From the NCBI GenBank assembly GCA_019113645.1, contig DXGZ01000127.1, positions 1 to 64,000 on the forward strand: a stretch of DNA of 64,000 nt, in the 5' to 3' direction. The notes beneath the pieces are model-generated. The model was not told the DNA's origin, did no database searches, and saw only the letters and a program-made list of their open reading frames with translations. The stretch's first letter is position 1. Each line of letters opens with the position of its first letter. Shown piece by piece: positions 56,674 to 64,000 of the stretch. A program made the translations under genes and the position numbers. Origin of the DNA: Candidatus Mediterraneibacter vanvlietii (lineage in GTDB: Bacteria; Bacillota; Clostridia; Lachnospirales; Lachnospiraceae).

Positions 56674-58893
56674 GTGTTTGCAGACGTTATTATAGACATT
56701 CAAAACGAAAAACTGGACAGAATCTTTCAGTACCGGATTCCGCAGGAGATTGAGAACCGGCTGGAGGCGGGAATGGAAGTGATCGTGCCGTTCGGAAAAG
56801 GAAACCGTCAGATGAAAGGCTATGTGACGGGGATATCGGAAACCTGCGATTATGACCTGTCGAAAGTAAAAGACATTATCGCTATCTCTGAGAAAGGCGT
56901 GGAGATCGAGGCGAAACTGATCGCTTTGGCTGCCTGGATGAAAGAGAATTACGGCGGTACGATGATCCAGGCGCTTAAAACCGTGCTCCCGATCAGGCAG
57001 AAAGAGAACGCGAAGATGAAAAAGCGTCTCCGCCTGCTGCTTGATAAGGAGACGGGAACCCGGCAGCTCCATTATTATCTGGAGAAGAGTCAGAAAGCGC
57101 GTGCGAGACTGATGGCAGCCCTTTTAGATGACGAGATACTGGAGTATGAGCTTGTCACGAAGAAGCTGAATATCACGCTGCCGGTGATTCGCGCGCTGGA
57201 GGAGCAGGGCGTGCTTGCCATTGAATCAGAGCAGGTGTTCCGAAATCCTGTGAAACAGGAAGAACAGAAGGAGCATTCGATCGAGTACACGCCGGAACAG
57301 AGCCGTGTGATTGAAAGCTTCCGGAAAGATTATGCGGAAGGAATCCGGCGGACCTATCTGATTCATGGTGTGACGGGAAGCGGAAAAACAGAAGTCTATA
57401 TGGAGATGATCCGACAGGCGGTGGATGAAGGGAAACAGGCGATCGTGCTGATCCCGGAAATTGCCCTGACCTATCAGACTGTGATGCGGTTTTACCGCCG
57501 TTTCGGGGACCGGGTGTCGATTATGAATTCCCGGCTCTCCGCGGGGGAGAGGTATGACCAGATGATGCGTGCGCGGGCGGGGAAGGTCGATGTGATGATC
57601 GGTCCCAGATCCGCGCTGTTTACACCGTTTCCGGATCTGGGGCTGATCGTGATCGATGAGGAGCATGAGCCGACTTATAAAAGCGAGCAGACGCCCCGTT
57701 ACCATGCCAGGGAGACGGCAATCCGCAGGGCGCAGATGGAGAATGCCAGCGTGGTACTGGGGAGCGCGACCCCTTCCATGGAAGCCATGTACCGTGCGAG
57801 GAGGGGAGAATATGTTCTCTTTGAGATGAAGAACCGCTCCCGGATGCAGAGTATGGCGGAAGTATATACGGCAGATATGCGGGAAGAATTAAAGAGTGGC
57901 AACCGTTCGATCTTAAGCCGGAAACTGCAGGAACTGATGCAGGAGAGACTGGAGAAAAAAGAACAGACCATGCTGTTTCTGAACCGGCGAGGTTACTCCG
58001 GGTTTGTCTCCTGCAGGGAATGCGGTCATGTGATTAAGTGCCCGCACTGCAGTGTGTCCCTGTCCGTACACAGGGACGGGAAGATGCGGTGCCATTACTG
58101 CGGGTATGAGCAGCCCAGAGTGGATGCGTGTCCGGAGTGCGGGTCACGGCATATCGGCGAGTTCCGGGCAGGAACCCAGCAGATCGAGGAGATTGTCAGG
58201 ACAACATTCCCCGGGGCGCGGGTGCTCAGAATGGACATGGATACGACCCGGCAGAAGGACGCCCACGAGAAGATCCTGTCCGCATTTGCCAATGAGGAGG
58301 CGGACATCCTTGTGGGAACGCAGATGATCGTAAAGGGGCATGATTTTCCGAACGTGACCCTGGTCGGAGTTCTCGCCGCAGATCTGTCCCTCTATACGGA
58401 TGATTACCGGTCCGGAGAGCGGACATTTCAGCTGCTGACCCAGGCGGTGGGACGCGCGGGAAGAGGCGAGCGCCGCGGCGAGGCGGTGATCCAGACTTAC
58501 AGCCCGGATCACTACGCGATTCAGGCGTCGGCGGCTCAGGACTATGAGTCATTCTATCAGGAGGAGATCCGTTACCGGGAGCTGATGGGATATCCGCCGG
58601 CAGAAGAACTGCTGGCAGTTCATGTGTCATGCGAGGACGAGGAACTTCTGGAGAGAGGATGCCACTATCTGAAAGAATACATTCTTATGGCGAAAGGCAG
58701 ACTTGAGGTTCGCGTGATCGGACCGGCGAGCCCGGGCATTGACAAGATTAAAGATGTCTATCGAAGAGTCATATATATGAAAGCTCCGCAATACGATGTT
58801 TTAATAAAGATGAAAGACAGGCTGGAGCAGTACATTGAGATTAATTCGGGATTTGACAAGATGAGAATACAGTTTGACTTCAATCCCATGTAG
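56674..58893 (+). CDS. priA: Primosomal protein N' (replication restart helicase)
   Basis: PriA reloads the replisome at stalled forks. 739 residues from a GTG 4 bases after the murE stop (AAGGA before it). The N-terminal 3'-OH binding domain is followed by the helicase: Walker A HGVTGSGKTEVYM near residue 230, DEEHEPTYKSEQ, LGSATPSME, then the zinc-binding cysteines CRECGHVIKCPHCS and CHYCGYEQPRVDACPECGS near 450-490, and QMIVKGHDFPNVTLVGVL with QAVGRAGRGERRGE. All motifs appear intact. Confidence 0.96.
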   Translation: MFADVIIDIQNEKLDRIFQYRIPQEIENRLEAGMEVIVPFGKGNRQMKGYVTGISETCDYDLSKVKDIIAISEKGVEIEAKLIALAAWMKENYGGTMIQALKTVLPIRQKENAKMKKRLRLLLDKETGTRQLHYYLEKSQKARARLMAALLDDEILEYELVTKKLNITLPVIRALEEQGVLAIESEQVFRNPVKQEEQKEHSIEYTPEQSRVIESFRKDYAEGIRRTYLIHGVTGSGKTEVYMEMIRQAVDEGKQAIVLIPEIALTYQTVMRFYRRFGDRVSIMNSRLSAGERYDQMMRARAGKVDVMIGPRSALFTPFPDLGLIVIDEEHEPTYKSEQTPRYHARETAIRRAQMENASVVLGSATPSMEAMYRARRGEYVLFEMKNRSRMQSMAEVYTADMREELKSGNRSILSRKLQELMQERLEKKEQTMLFLNRRGYSGFVSCRECGHVIKCPHCSVSLSVHRDGKMRCHYCGYEQPRVDACPECGSRHIGEFRAGTQQIEEIVRTTFPGARVLRMDMDTTRQKDAHEKILSAFANEEADILVGTQMIVKGHDFPNVTLVGVLAADLSLYTDDYRSGERTFQLLTQAVGRAGRGERRGEAVIQTYSPDHYAIQASAAQDYESFYQEEIRYRELMGYPPAEELLAVHVSCEDEELLERGCHYLKEYILMAKGRLEVRVIGPASPGIDKIKDVYRRVIYMKAPQYDVLIKMKDRLEQYIEINSGFDKMRIQFDFNPM

Positions 58894-58962
58894 AGCAGAC
58901 GAAGAAGACAAGGCTGCTTAAAGAAAAAATGACAAAACACAAAAGTGAAAAAGGAGGAAATT

Positions 58963-59463
58963 ATGGCAATCAGAGAAATCAGAGAGATTGGTGACGACAT
59001 ATTGACAAAACAGTGCAAGGATGTTCCGAAGATGACGCTTCGGACAAAGATCCTGATCGGGGATATGCTGGAGACAATGTATGACAAATGCGGAGTCGGC
59101 CTTGCGGCGCCTCAGGTTGGAGTGCTCAAGAAGATCGTTGTAATCGATGTGGGTGAAGGCCCGATCGTGCTGATCAACCCGGAGATTATCGGTACAGAAG
59201 GCGAGCAGACCGGGGAGGAAGGATGCTTAAGCGTTCCCGGAAAATGGGGAATTGTGACCCGTCCGGAGAAGGTGAAAGTCCGCGCGTACAATCAGGAGAT
59301 GGAACTCTTTGAGATGGAAGGGGAAGGGCTTCTCGCCCGCGCGTTCTGCCATGAGATCGACCATCTTCACGGAGAACTGTATGTAGATAAAACCCAGGAC
59401 GGACTCCACGATGTGACTTATGATGATCCAGCGGAGGACGAAGAGGAAGAAACGGAAGAGTAA
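58963..59463 (+). CDS. def: Peptide deformylase
   Basis: Removes the N-formyl group from new proteins. The ATG at 58963 (AAAAGGAGG before it) gives 166 residues; the track start six codons earlier overlaps the ribosome site. The three family motifs are GVGLAAPQVG, EGCLSVPG with the metal cysteine, and HEIDHLHGELY with two metal histidines and the catalytic glutamate. The acidic C-terminal tail (DEEEETEE) is extra. It is paired with fmt, its functional counterpart. Confidence 0.97.
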   Translation: MAIREIREIGDDILTKQCKDVPKMTLRTKILIGDMLETMYDKCGVGLAAPQVGVLKKIVVIDVGEGPIVLINPEIIGTEGEQTGEEGCLSVPGKWGIVTRPEKVKVRAYNQEMELFEMEGEGLLARAFCHEIDHLHGELYVDKTQDGLHDVTYDDPAEDEEEETEE

Positions 59464-59481
59464 GAACAGGAGGCGAAGCCG

Positions 59482-60420
59482 ATGAGAGTAATATTTATGG
59501 GAACACCGGATTTTTCCGTGGGAACGCTCGAAGCGCTGGTGGAGGCAGGACATGACGTGTGTCTCGCTGTCACACAGCCGGACAAACCAAAGGGCAGAGG
59601 GAAAGAGATGCAGTTTACGCCGGTTAAGGAAACAGCGGTCCGGCATAACATTCCGGTGTATCAGCCGAAGAAGATCCGGGATCCCCAGTGCGTGGAAGAA
59701 CTGGAGAAGTACCATGCGGATGTTATGGTTGTTGTTGCTTTCGGTCAGATCCTTCCGAAATCCATTCTGGAGATGACGCCTTACGGGTGCATTAATGTCC
59801 ATGCGTCCCTGCTCCCGAAATACCGCGGCGCCGCGCCGATCCAGTGGTCGATCATCGAAGGCGAGACGGTCACGGGAGTGACCACCATGCAGATGGATGA
59901 GGGACTCGATACAGGCGATATGATTATGAAAAAAGAAGTGCCCATCACAGAGGATGAGACCGGCGAGTCGCTCCATGACAAGCTGGCGGAAGCAGGGGCG
60001 AAGCTCTGTGTGGAGACACTGGCAGCATTGGAGAATAAGACCGCGAAGTTTGAAAAACAGGGAGAGAGCCCGACGGCCTACGCGAAGATGCTGACTAAGG
60101 ATCTGGGGAACATTAACTGGAACGAGCCGGCAGTGCGGATCGAACGGCTTGTGCGGGGACTGAACTCCTGGCCGAGCGCGTATACGCACTGGAATGGTAA
60201 GGTGCTGAAGATCTGGAAAGCGAAAGCGGAAGGAAACGGATCAGGAGAGGCAGCGCCGGGAACGGTGACAGCGGTCGGGAAGACCGATCTTACGGTACAG
60301 ACCGGGGACGGCGTTCTTCGCGTACTGGAAGTTCAGCTTCCGGGGAAAAAGAGGATGGATACAGGAGCTTTCCTGAGGGGGAACAAGGTGGAGCCCGGCG
60401 TCCTGTTTACAGAGGGATAG
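59482..60420 (+). CDS. fmt: Methionyl-tRNA formyltransferase
   Basis: Formylates initiator Met-tRNA using 10-formyltetrahydrofolate. 312 residues, standard. Signatures are MRVIFMGTPDFSVGTLEAL at the start, VTQPDKPKGRGKEMQFTPVKE, YGCINVHASLLPKYRGAAPIQWSI, and TGVTTMQMDEGLDTGDM. The C-terminal tRNA-binding domain begins near residue 205. ACAGGAGG precedes the start, 18 bases after def. Confidence 0.97.
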   Translation: MRVIFMGTPDFSVGTLEALVEAGHDVCLAVTQPDKPKGRGKEMQFTPVKETAVRHNIPVYQPKKIRDPQCVEELEKYHADVMVVVAFGQILPKSILEMTPYGCINVHASLLPKYRGAAPIQWSIIEGETVTGVTTMQMDEGLDTGDMIMKKEVPITEDETGESLHDKLAEAGAKLCVETLAALENKTAKFEKQGESPTAYAKMLTKDLGNINWNEPAVRIERLVRGLNSWPSAYTHWNGKVLKIWKAKAEGNGSGEAAPGTVTAVGKTDLTVQTGDGVLRVLEVQLPGKKRMDTGAFLRGNKVEPGVLFTEG

Positions 60421-60464
60421 CAGGACGGATAAGACGGGCCGCCTGATTTCAGGAGGTTGATATC

Positions 60465-61166
60465 ATGTTTTATTACTATTATGACCGGACGTATATTCTT
60501 GTGCTGATCGGAGTTCTGATCTGCGTGGCTGCATCAGCCCGCGTGAATCGGACCTTTGACAGGTTCTCCCGGGTGCGGAGCTATTCAGGCATGACAGGAA
60601 AAGAGGCTGCGGAGAGAATCCTGAGGAGCAGCGGAATCTATGATGTGCAGGTGATTCATATACCGGGCAATCTGACGGATCACTATAATCCGGGGAAAAA
60701 GACACTGGGACTGTCAGATACTGTGTATAACTCTGCGTCCGTGGCAGCCATCGGGGTGGCAGCCCATGAATGCGGGCATGCGGTGCAGCATGCGACAGGA
60801 TACGCGCCGCTTAAGATCAGGGGCGCTCTTGTTCCGGCGGCGAATTTCGGGTCAATGGCAGCATGGCCGCTGATTCTGATCGGTCTTCTTATGAATGGAG
60901 ATACGGCGATCCTGTTTATTAATCTGGGGATACTGGTGTTTTCGGCAGCGGTATTGTTTCAGATTGTCACGCTCCCGGTGGAATTCAACGCGTCCAGACG
61001 GGCAGTGCGGGTGCTGGAATCATCGGGGATGCTCTATCCTGATGAGGTGGATTCCGTGAAGAAGGTGCTCAGCGCAGCTGCGCTGACCTATGTTGCCAGT
61101 GCGGCGTCCATGATTCTGCAGCTTCTGCGTCTCATTATTATAGGAGGAAGAAAAAGGAATGACTAA
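60465..61166 (+). CDS. YugP-like membrane zinc metallopeptidase
   Basis: A 233-residue Zn_peptidase_2 family protein. One N-terminal membrane segment (about residues 6-24), then the zinc site AAHECGHAVQHATGY near residue 100 (HExxH with cysteine in the middle), and two or three hydrophobic segments in the second half. The catalytic side should be membrane-proximal; the substrate is unknown. CAGGAGGTT precedes the start. It overlaps rsmB by 8 bases and is a regular member of the def-fmt-rsmB neighbourhood in Clostridia. Confidence 0.9.
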   Translation: MFYYYYDRTYILVLIGVLICVAASARVNRTFDRFSRVRSYSGMTGKEAAERILRSSGIYDVQVIHIPGNLTDHYNPGKKTLGLSDTVYNSASVAAIGVAAHECGHAVQHATGYAPLKIRGALVPAANFGSMAAWPLILIGLLMNGDTAILFINLGILVFSAAVLFQIVTLPVEFNASRRAVRVLESSGMLYPDEVDSVKKVLSAAALTYVASAASMILQLLRLIIIGGRKRND

Positions 61167-62604
61167 AGCGGTGAACGAACGGGAAATCGTGCTTGCCATT
61201 CTTATGGAAGTGACGGAGAACGGGCAGTACAGCCATATTGTACTGCGGGATGTTCTCTCGAAATATCAGTATCTGGAGAAACGGGAGAGAGCGTTTATCA
61301 CCAGAGTGACGGAAGGCACGCTGGAGCATATGATTGAGATCGACTATATCCTGAATCAGTTTTCCAAAGTAAAGGTAAAGAAGATGAAGCCGGTGATACG
61401 GAATATTCTGCGGAGTGCAGTCTATCAGATCCGTTACATGGACCGGATTCCGGACAGGGCGGTCTGCAGCGAGTCGGTGAAACTGGCGGTGCGCAGAGGT
61501 TTTTCAGGACTGAAAGGATATGTAAACGGAGTGCTGCGCAGTATTATCAGAGAAATGGATGACATCAGCTATCCGGAAGAACCCCTCGAATATCTGAGCG
61601 TGCGCTATTCCTGTCCCCGGTGGATCATTGATCTGTGGGCTCAGACTTACAGTTACGATGTGATCGAGACGGTGCTGAAAGATTTCCAGGAAGAGAAGCA
61701 GGTTACCATCCGCTGCTGTCTGAACCGGATTGAACCGGAGAAGTTAAAAGAACGGCTGGAGCAGGAGGGAGTGACCGTGGAGCGGCATCCGTATCTGCCG
61801 TACGCGTTTTGGATCTCCGGATATGATTATCTGGAGGGACTGGAGTCGTTTAGGGAAGGGCTCTTTACTGTCCAGGATATCAGTTCCATGATGGTCGGAG
61901 AGATTGCGGATCCGAAGGCGGGAGATTATGTGATCGATGTCTGTGCCGCTCCGGGCGGCAAGGCGCTCCATGCAGCGGAGAAACTGCTGATGGCGGAAAA
62001 AGCACTGAAGGCAGAGCCGCAGCCGGAAGTGGAAAACACGCTGGTGGAAGAGAAAGAGACCGGGGCGGAGAAGCAGAGCGGACAGCATGCGGGGCATGTG
62101 GAAGCGCGTGATCTGACGGAATCAAAGGTGGCTCTGATCAGGGAAAACATCGAGCGCACCGGTCTTACGAATATTACGGCAGTCTGCCGGGACGCCTCTG
62201 TTCCGGATGAGGCGTCTGCCGGACAGGCGGATGTTGTGATTGCAGACCTGCCCTGTTCCGGGCTGGGTGTGTTCGGGAAGAAACCGGATCTGAAATACAA
62301 GGCTTCGCCGGAAGGCATCGAAAGCCTGGTGAAACTTCAGCGGCAGATCCTGAGCTGTGCCCGGGCGTATGTGAAGCCGGGCGGAGCTCTCGTATACAGC
62401 ACATGTACGATCAGCCCGGAGGAAAATGAAGGGAATGTCAGATGGTTTCTGGAGAACTGCCCGGAATTTTCCGTGGATGATATCAGAGAAAAACTTGCTC
62501 CTCAGCTGCAGGACAGTGTGGGAGCGGATGGAAGCATCCAGTTCCTGCCGGGGGTACATAGGAGCGATGGATTTTTTATTGCCCGGTTTGTCAGACGGAA
62601 ATGA
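61159..62604 (+). CDS. rsmB: 16S rRNA m5C967 methyltransferase
   Basis: RsmB (Sun) methylates C967 of 16S rRNA. 481 residues. An N-terminal NusB-like RNA-binding domain (about 1-140) precedes the Rossmann methyltransferase: motif I DVCAAPGGKALHAAEKL near 262, motif IV DLPCSGLGVFGKKPDLKY near 365 with the release cysteine, and YSTCTISPEENEGNV with the nucleophile cysteine. Between motif I and the VEARDLTESK strand lies an acidic, low-complexity insert of about 33 residues (KAEPQPEVENTLVEEKETGA) that the family usually lacks. Confidence 0.94.
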   Translation: MTKAVNEREIVLAILMEVTENGQYSHIVLRDVLSKYQYLEKRERAFITRVTEGTLEHMIEIDYILNQFSKVKVKKMKPVIRNILRSAVYQIRYMDRIPDRAVCSESVKLAVRRGFSGLKGYVNGVLRSIIREMDDISYPEEPLEYLSVRYSCPRWIIDLWAQTYSYDVIETVLKDFQEEKQVTIRCCLNRIEPEKLKERLEQEGVTVERHPYLPYAFWISGYDYLEGLESFREGLFTVQDISSMMVGEIADPKAGDYVIDVCAAPGGKALHAAEKLLMAEKALKAEPQPEVENTLVEEKETGAEKQSGQHAGHVEARDLTESKVALIRENIERTGLTNITAVCRDASVPDEASAGQADVVIADLPCSGLGVFGKKPDLKYKASPEGIESLVKLQRQILSCARAYVKPGGALVYSTCTISPEENEGNVRWFLENCPEFSVDDIREKLAPQLQDSVGADGSIQFLPGVHRSDGFFIARFVRRK

Positions 62605-62654
62605 CGGCGGCATCTGCGGATGCAAAAAGAGAAAAAGAGAGGAAAGGCAGACAG

Positions 62655-63707
62655 ATGAAGAAAGATATCCGTTCCTATGGATACAATGAACTGAAGAAAG
62701 AGATGGAAGGGATTGGCGAAAAGCCTTTCCGCGCCGGCCAGATCTATGACTGGCTGCACGTGAAGCTGGCGGATCACTTTGACGAGATGACGAATCTCTC
62801 GTTGAGACTGCGGCAGAAACTGGATCAGGAGTATGAAATATCTCCTGTTGTGATGGTGGAACGGCAGATTTCCAAAATCGACGGTACGAACAAATTTCTT
62901 TTTCGTCTGCATGACGGAAATATGGTGGAAAGCGTGTTGATGAGGTATAAACACGGGAATTCCGTATGTATTTCATCCCAGGTCGGATGCCGGATGGGGT
63001 GTGCGTTCTGCGCTTCCACCATCGGCGGGCTTCAGAGGAATCTGGCGCCGTCTGAGATGCTCGGCCAGATCTACCAGATCCAGAAGATCACGCAGGAGCG
63101 TGTGTCGAATGTTGTGATTATGGGAACCGGAGAGCCGCTTGACAACTACGAGAATTTTGTGAAATTCATCCGGATCCTGACCGATGAGCATGGACTCAAC
63201 ATCAGTCAGCGTAATGTGACAGTCTCGACCTGCGGGATTGTTCCGCGGATGAGAGAGCTGGCGGAAGAGAAATTACAGATTACACTTGCCCTTTCCCTTC
63301 ATGGTTCCACTCAGGAAAAGAGGAGGAAACTGATGCCGGTGGCGAATAAATACGATCTGTCGGAAGTGCTTTCCGCCTGTGATTATTATTTTGAAAAGAC
63401 GGGCAGGAGAGTGACGTTTGAGTACAGTCTTGTGCACGGTGTAAACGATACGGATGAGGATGCCGGAGAGCTTGCGGGGATCTTGAAGCCGAGAAACTGC
63501 CATTTAAACCTGATTCCGGTGAACCCGGTAAAAGAACGTGATTTTGTGCGGCCGAGCAGGAAAAATGCCCTTAATTTCAAAAATAAACTTGAAAAAAGCG
63601 GAATAAATGTTACTATAAGAAGGGAAATGGGCTCTGATATAGACGGAGCCTGCGGACAGCTCAGACGCCGGTATGCGGAGGAAGAGAAAACAACGGGTGA
63701 GACATAA
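62655..63707 (+). CDS. rlmN: Dual-specificity 23S rRNA/tRNA C2-adenosine methyltransferase
   Basis: A radical SAM enzyme that methylates A2503 of 23S rRNA and A37 of some tRNAs. The ATG at 62655 gives 350 residues; the track start lies within the rsmB end. The radical SAM cluster motif is CRMGCAFC (C112, C116, C119), followed by MGTGEPLDNYENFVKFI and ALSLHGSTQEKRRKLMPVANKY. The resting methyl-carrying cysteine is in MGSDIDGACGQLR near the C-terminus. GGAAAGGCAG precedes the start. Confidence 0.96.
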   Translation: MKKDIRSYGYNELKKEMEGIGEKPFRAGQIYDWLHVKLADHFDEMTNLSLRLRQKLDQEYEISPVVMVERQISKIDGTNKFLFRLHDGNMVESVLMRYKHGNSVCISSQVGCRMGCAFCASTIGGLQRNLAPSEMLGQIYQIQKITQERVSNVVIMGTGEPLDNYENFVKFIRILTDEHGLNISQRNVTVSTCGIVPRMRELAEEKLQITLALSLHGSTQEKRRKLMPVANKYDLSEVLSACDYYFEKTGRRVTFEYSLVHGVNDTDEDAGELAGILKPRNCHLNLIPVNPVKERDFVRPSRKNALNFKNKLEKSGINVTIRREMGSDIDGACGQLRRRYAEEEKTTGET

Positions 63708-63717
63708 GGAGATGGAT

Positions 63718-64000
63718 ATGAGGACTTTTTCAATAACAGACGTAGGAATGGTACGACAGGTGAATCAGGATTATGTCTATGCCACGGACCAGCCTCTGGG
63801 TATTCTCCAGAATCTCTTCGTCGTGGCGGACGGCATGGGCGGTCATCAGGCGGGAGATTACGCGTCGAAATACACGGTGGAAGTTCTGAAGAGAGAACTG
63901 GACTTAAGCGATGGCGAGGATGTGGAAAAATGCCTTGTCAGCGCGATCAAGACCGCGAACCGTGAGATTATAAAAGAAGCGTCCCGCGACGAGCACCTGA
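63718..64000 (+). CDS. PP2C-type Ser/Thr protein phosphatase, partial (cut by window end)
   Basis: Absent from the ORF track because no stop lies in the window. From the ATG at 63718 (AAGGAG 7 bases upstream; another in-frame ATG at 63712 is too close to it) the frame reads MRTFSITDVGMVRQVNQDYVY, then LFVVADGMGGHQAGDYASKYTVEVL, the two N-terminal metal-binding motifs of PrpC/Stp phosphatases. About 94 residues are visible of the expected 240 or so. In related genomes a PASTA-type kinase gene (prkC) follows, which it would oppose. Confidence 0.92.
   Translation, partial: MRTFSITDVGMVRQVNQDYVYATDQPLGILQNLFVVADGMGGHQAGDYASKYTVEVLKRELDLSDGEDVEKCLVSAIKTANREIIKEASRDEHL

Overview
The window (about 50% GC, almost gap-free) looks like the chromosome of a Gram-positive anaerobe of the class Clostridia, most likely family Lachnospiraceae. 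The reasons are the GlgC/GlgD pair, a nadABC-niaR operon, MurE with a DNPR (meso-DAP) motif, PanT- and QueT-type ECF transporters, strong AGGAGG ribosome binding sites, and the order murE-priA-def-fmt-(zinc peptidase)-rsmB-rlmN-PP2C phosphatase. The species cannot be named from sequence alone. No rRNA, tRNA, CRISPR array, prophage or intact insertion sequence was seen.

Layout. 0-10 kb: a YfcE-type phosphodiesterase and a NYN-LOTUS protein, then the de novo NAD operon nadA-nadB-nadC-niaR with a methyltransferase and a large anchored extracytoplasmic protein. 10-21.5 kb: a queT gene facing left behind a structured leader (candidate preQ1 riboswitch), then a LacI-type regulator and an alpha-glucan/oligosaccharide operon (two permeases, binding protein, GH15-like, GH31 and GH13 enzymes) with matching LacI-type operators. 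22-27.4 kb: a DEDDh exonuclease, a CstA-family carrier, and a CoA gene group coaBC-panT-coaX. 28-38 kb: glgC-glgD, a MarR-controlled heterodimeric ABC exporter, a voltage-gated-type potassium channel with tandem TrkA-C domains, an AsnB homologue lacking the glutaminase cysteine, and purC. 39-49 kb: a tungsten/molybdopterin block of moeA, moeA fused to a binding-protein-like domain, a ThiF-like enzyme, tupABC tungstate importer, aldehyde:ferredoxin oxidoreductase, a MoaD-like protein, and a ferredoxin-Fe-alcohol dehydrogenase fusion. This block reads as one physiological unit: import tungstate, build the cofactor, load the AOR, and couple aldehyde, acid and alcohol chemistry to ferredoxin. 49-53 kb: tatD, rsmA, citrate synthase and an alpha/beta hydrolase. 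53.6-55 kb: a decayed Rpn-type nuclease gene and a nest of repeats. 55-64 kb: housekeeping genes of cell wall, replication restart, translation and RNA modification, running into a truncated PP2C phosphatase at the window edge.

The most unusual material is (i) the AOR / MoaD-like / ferredoxin-ADH cassette with its own tungstate importer, and (ii) several long imperfect palindromes between genes: one dispersed family of about 330 bp with four copies or part-copies, a second 310 bp palindrome after coaX, and a third 366 bp element bounded by GGGGACGTAG hairpins. None of the palindromes encodes a protein, so they are candidates for non-autonomous mobile elements or large structured RNAs. All functional statements are from reading the sequence; no database search was run.
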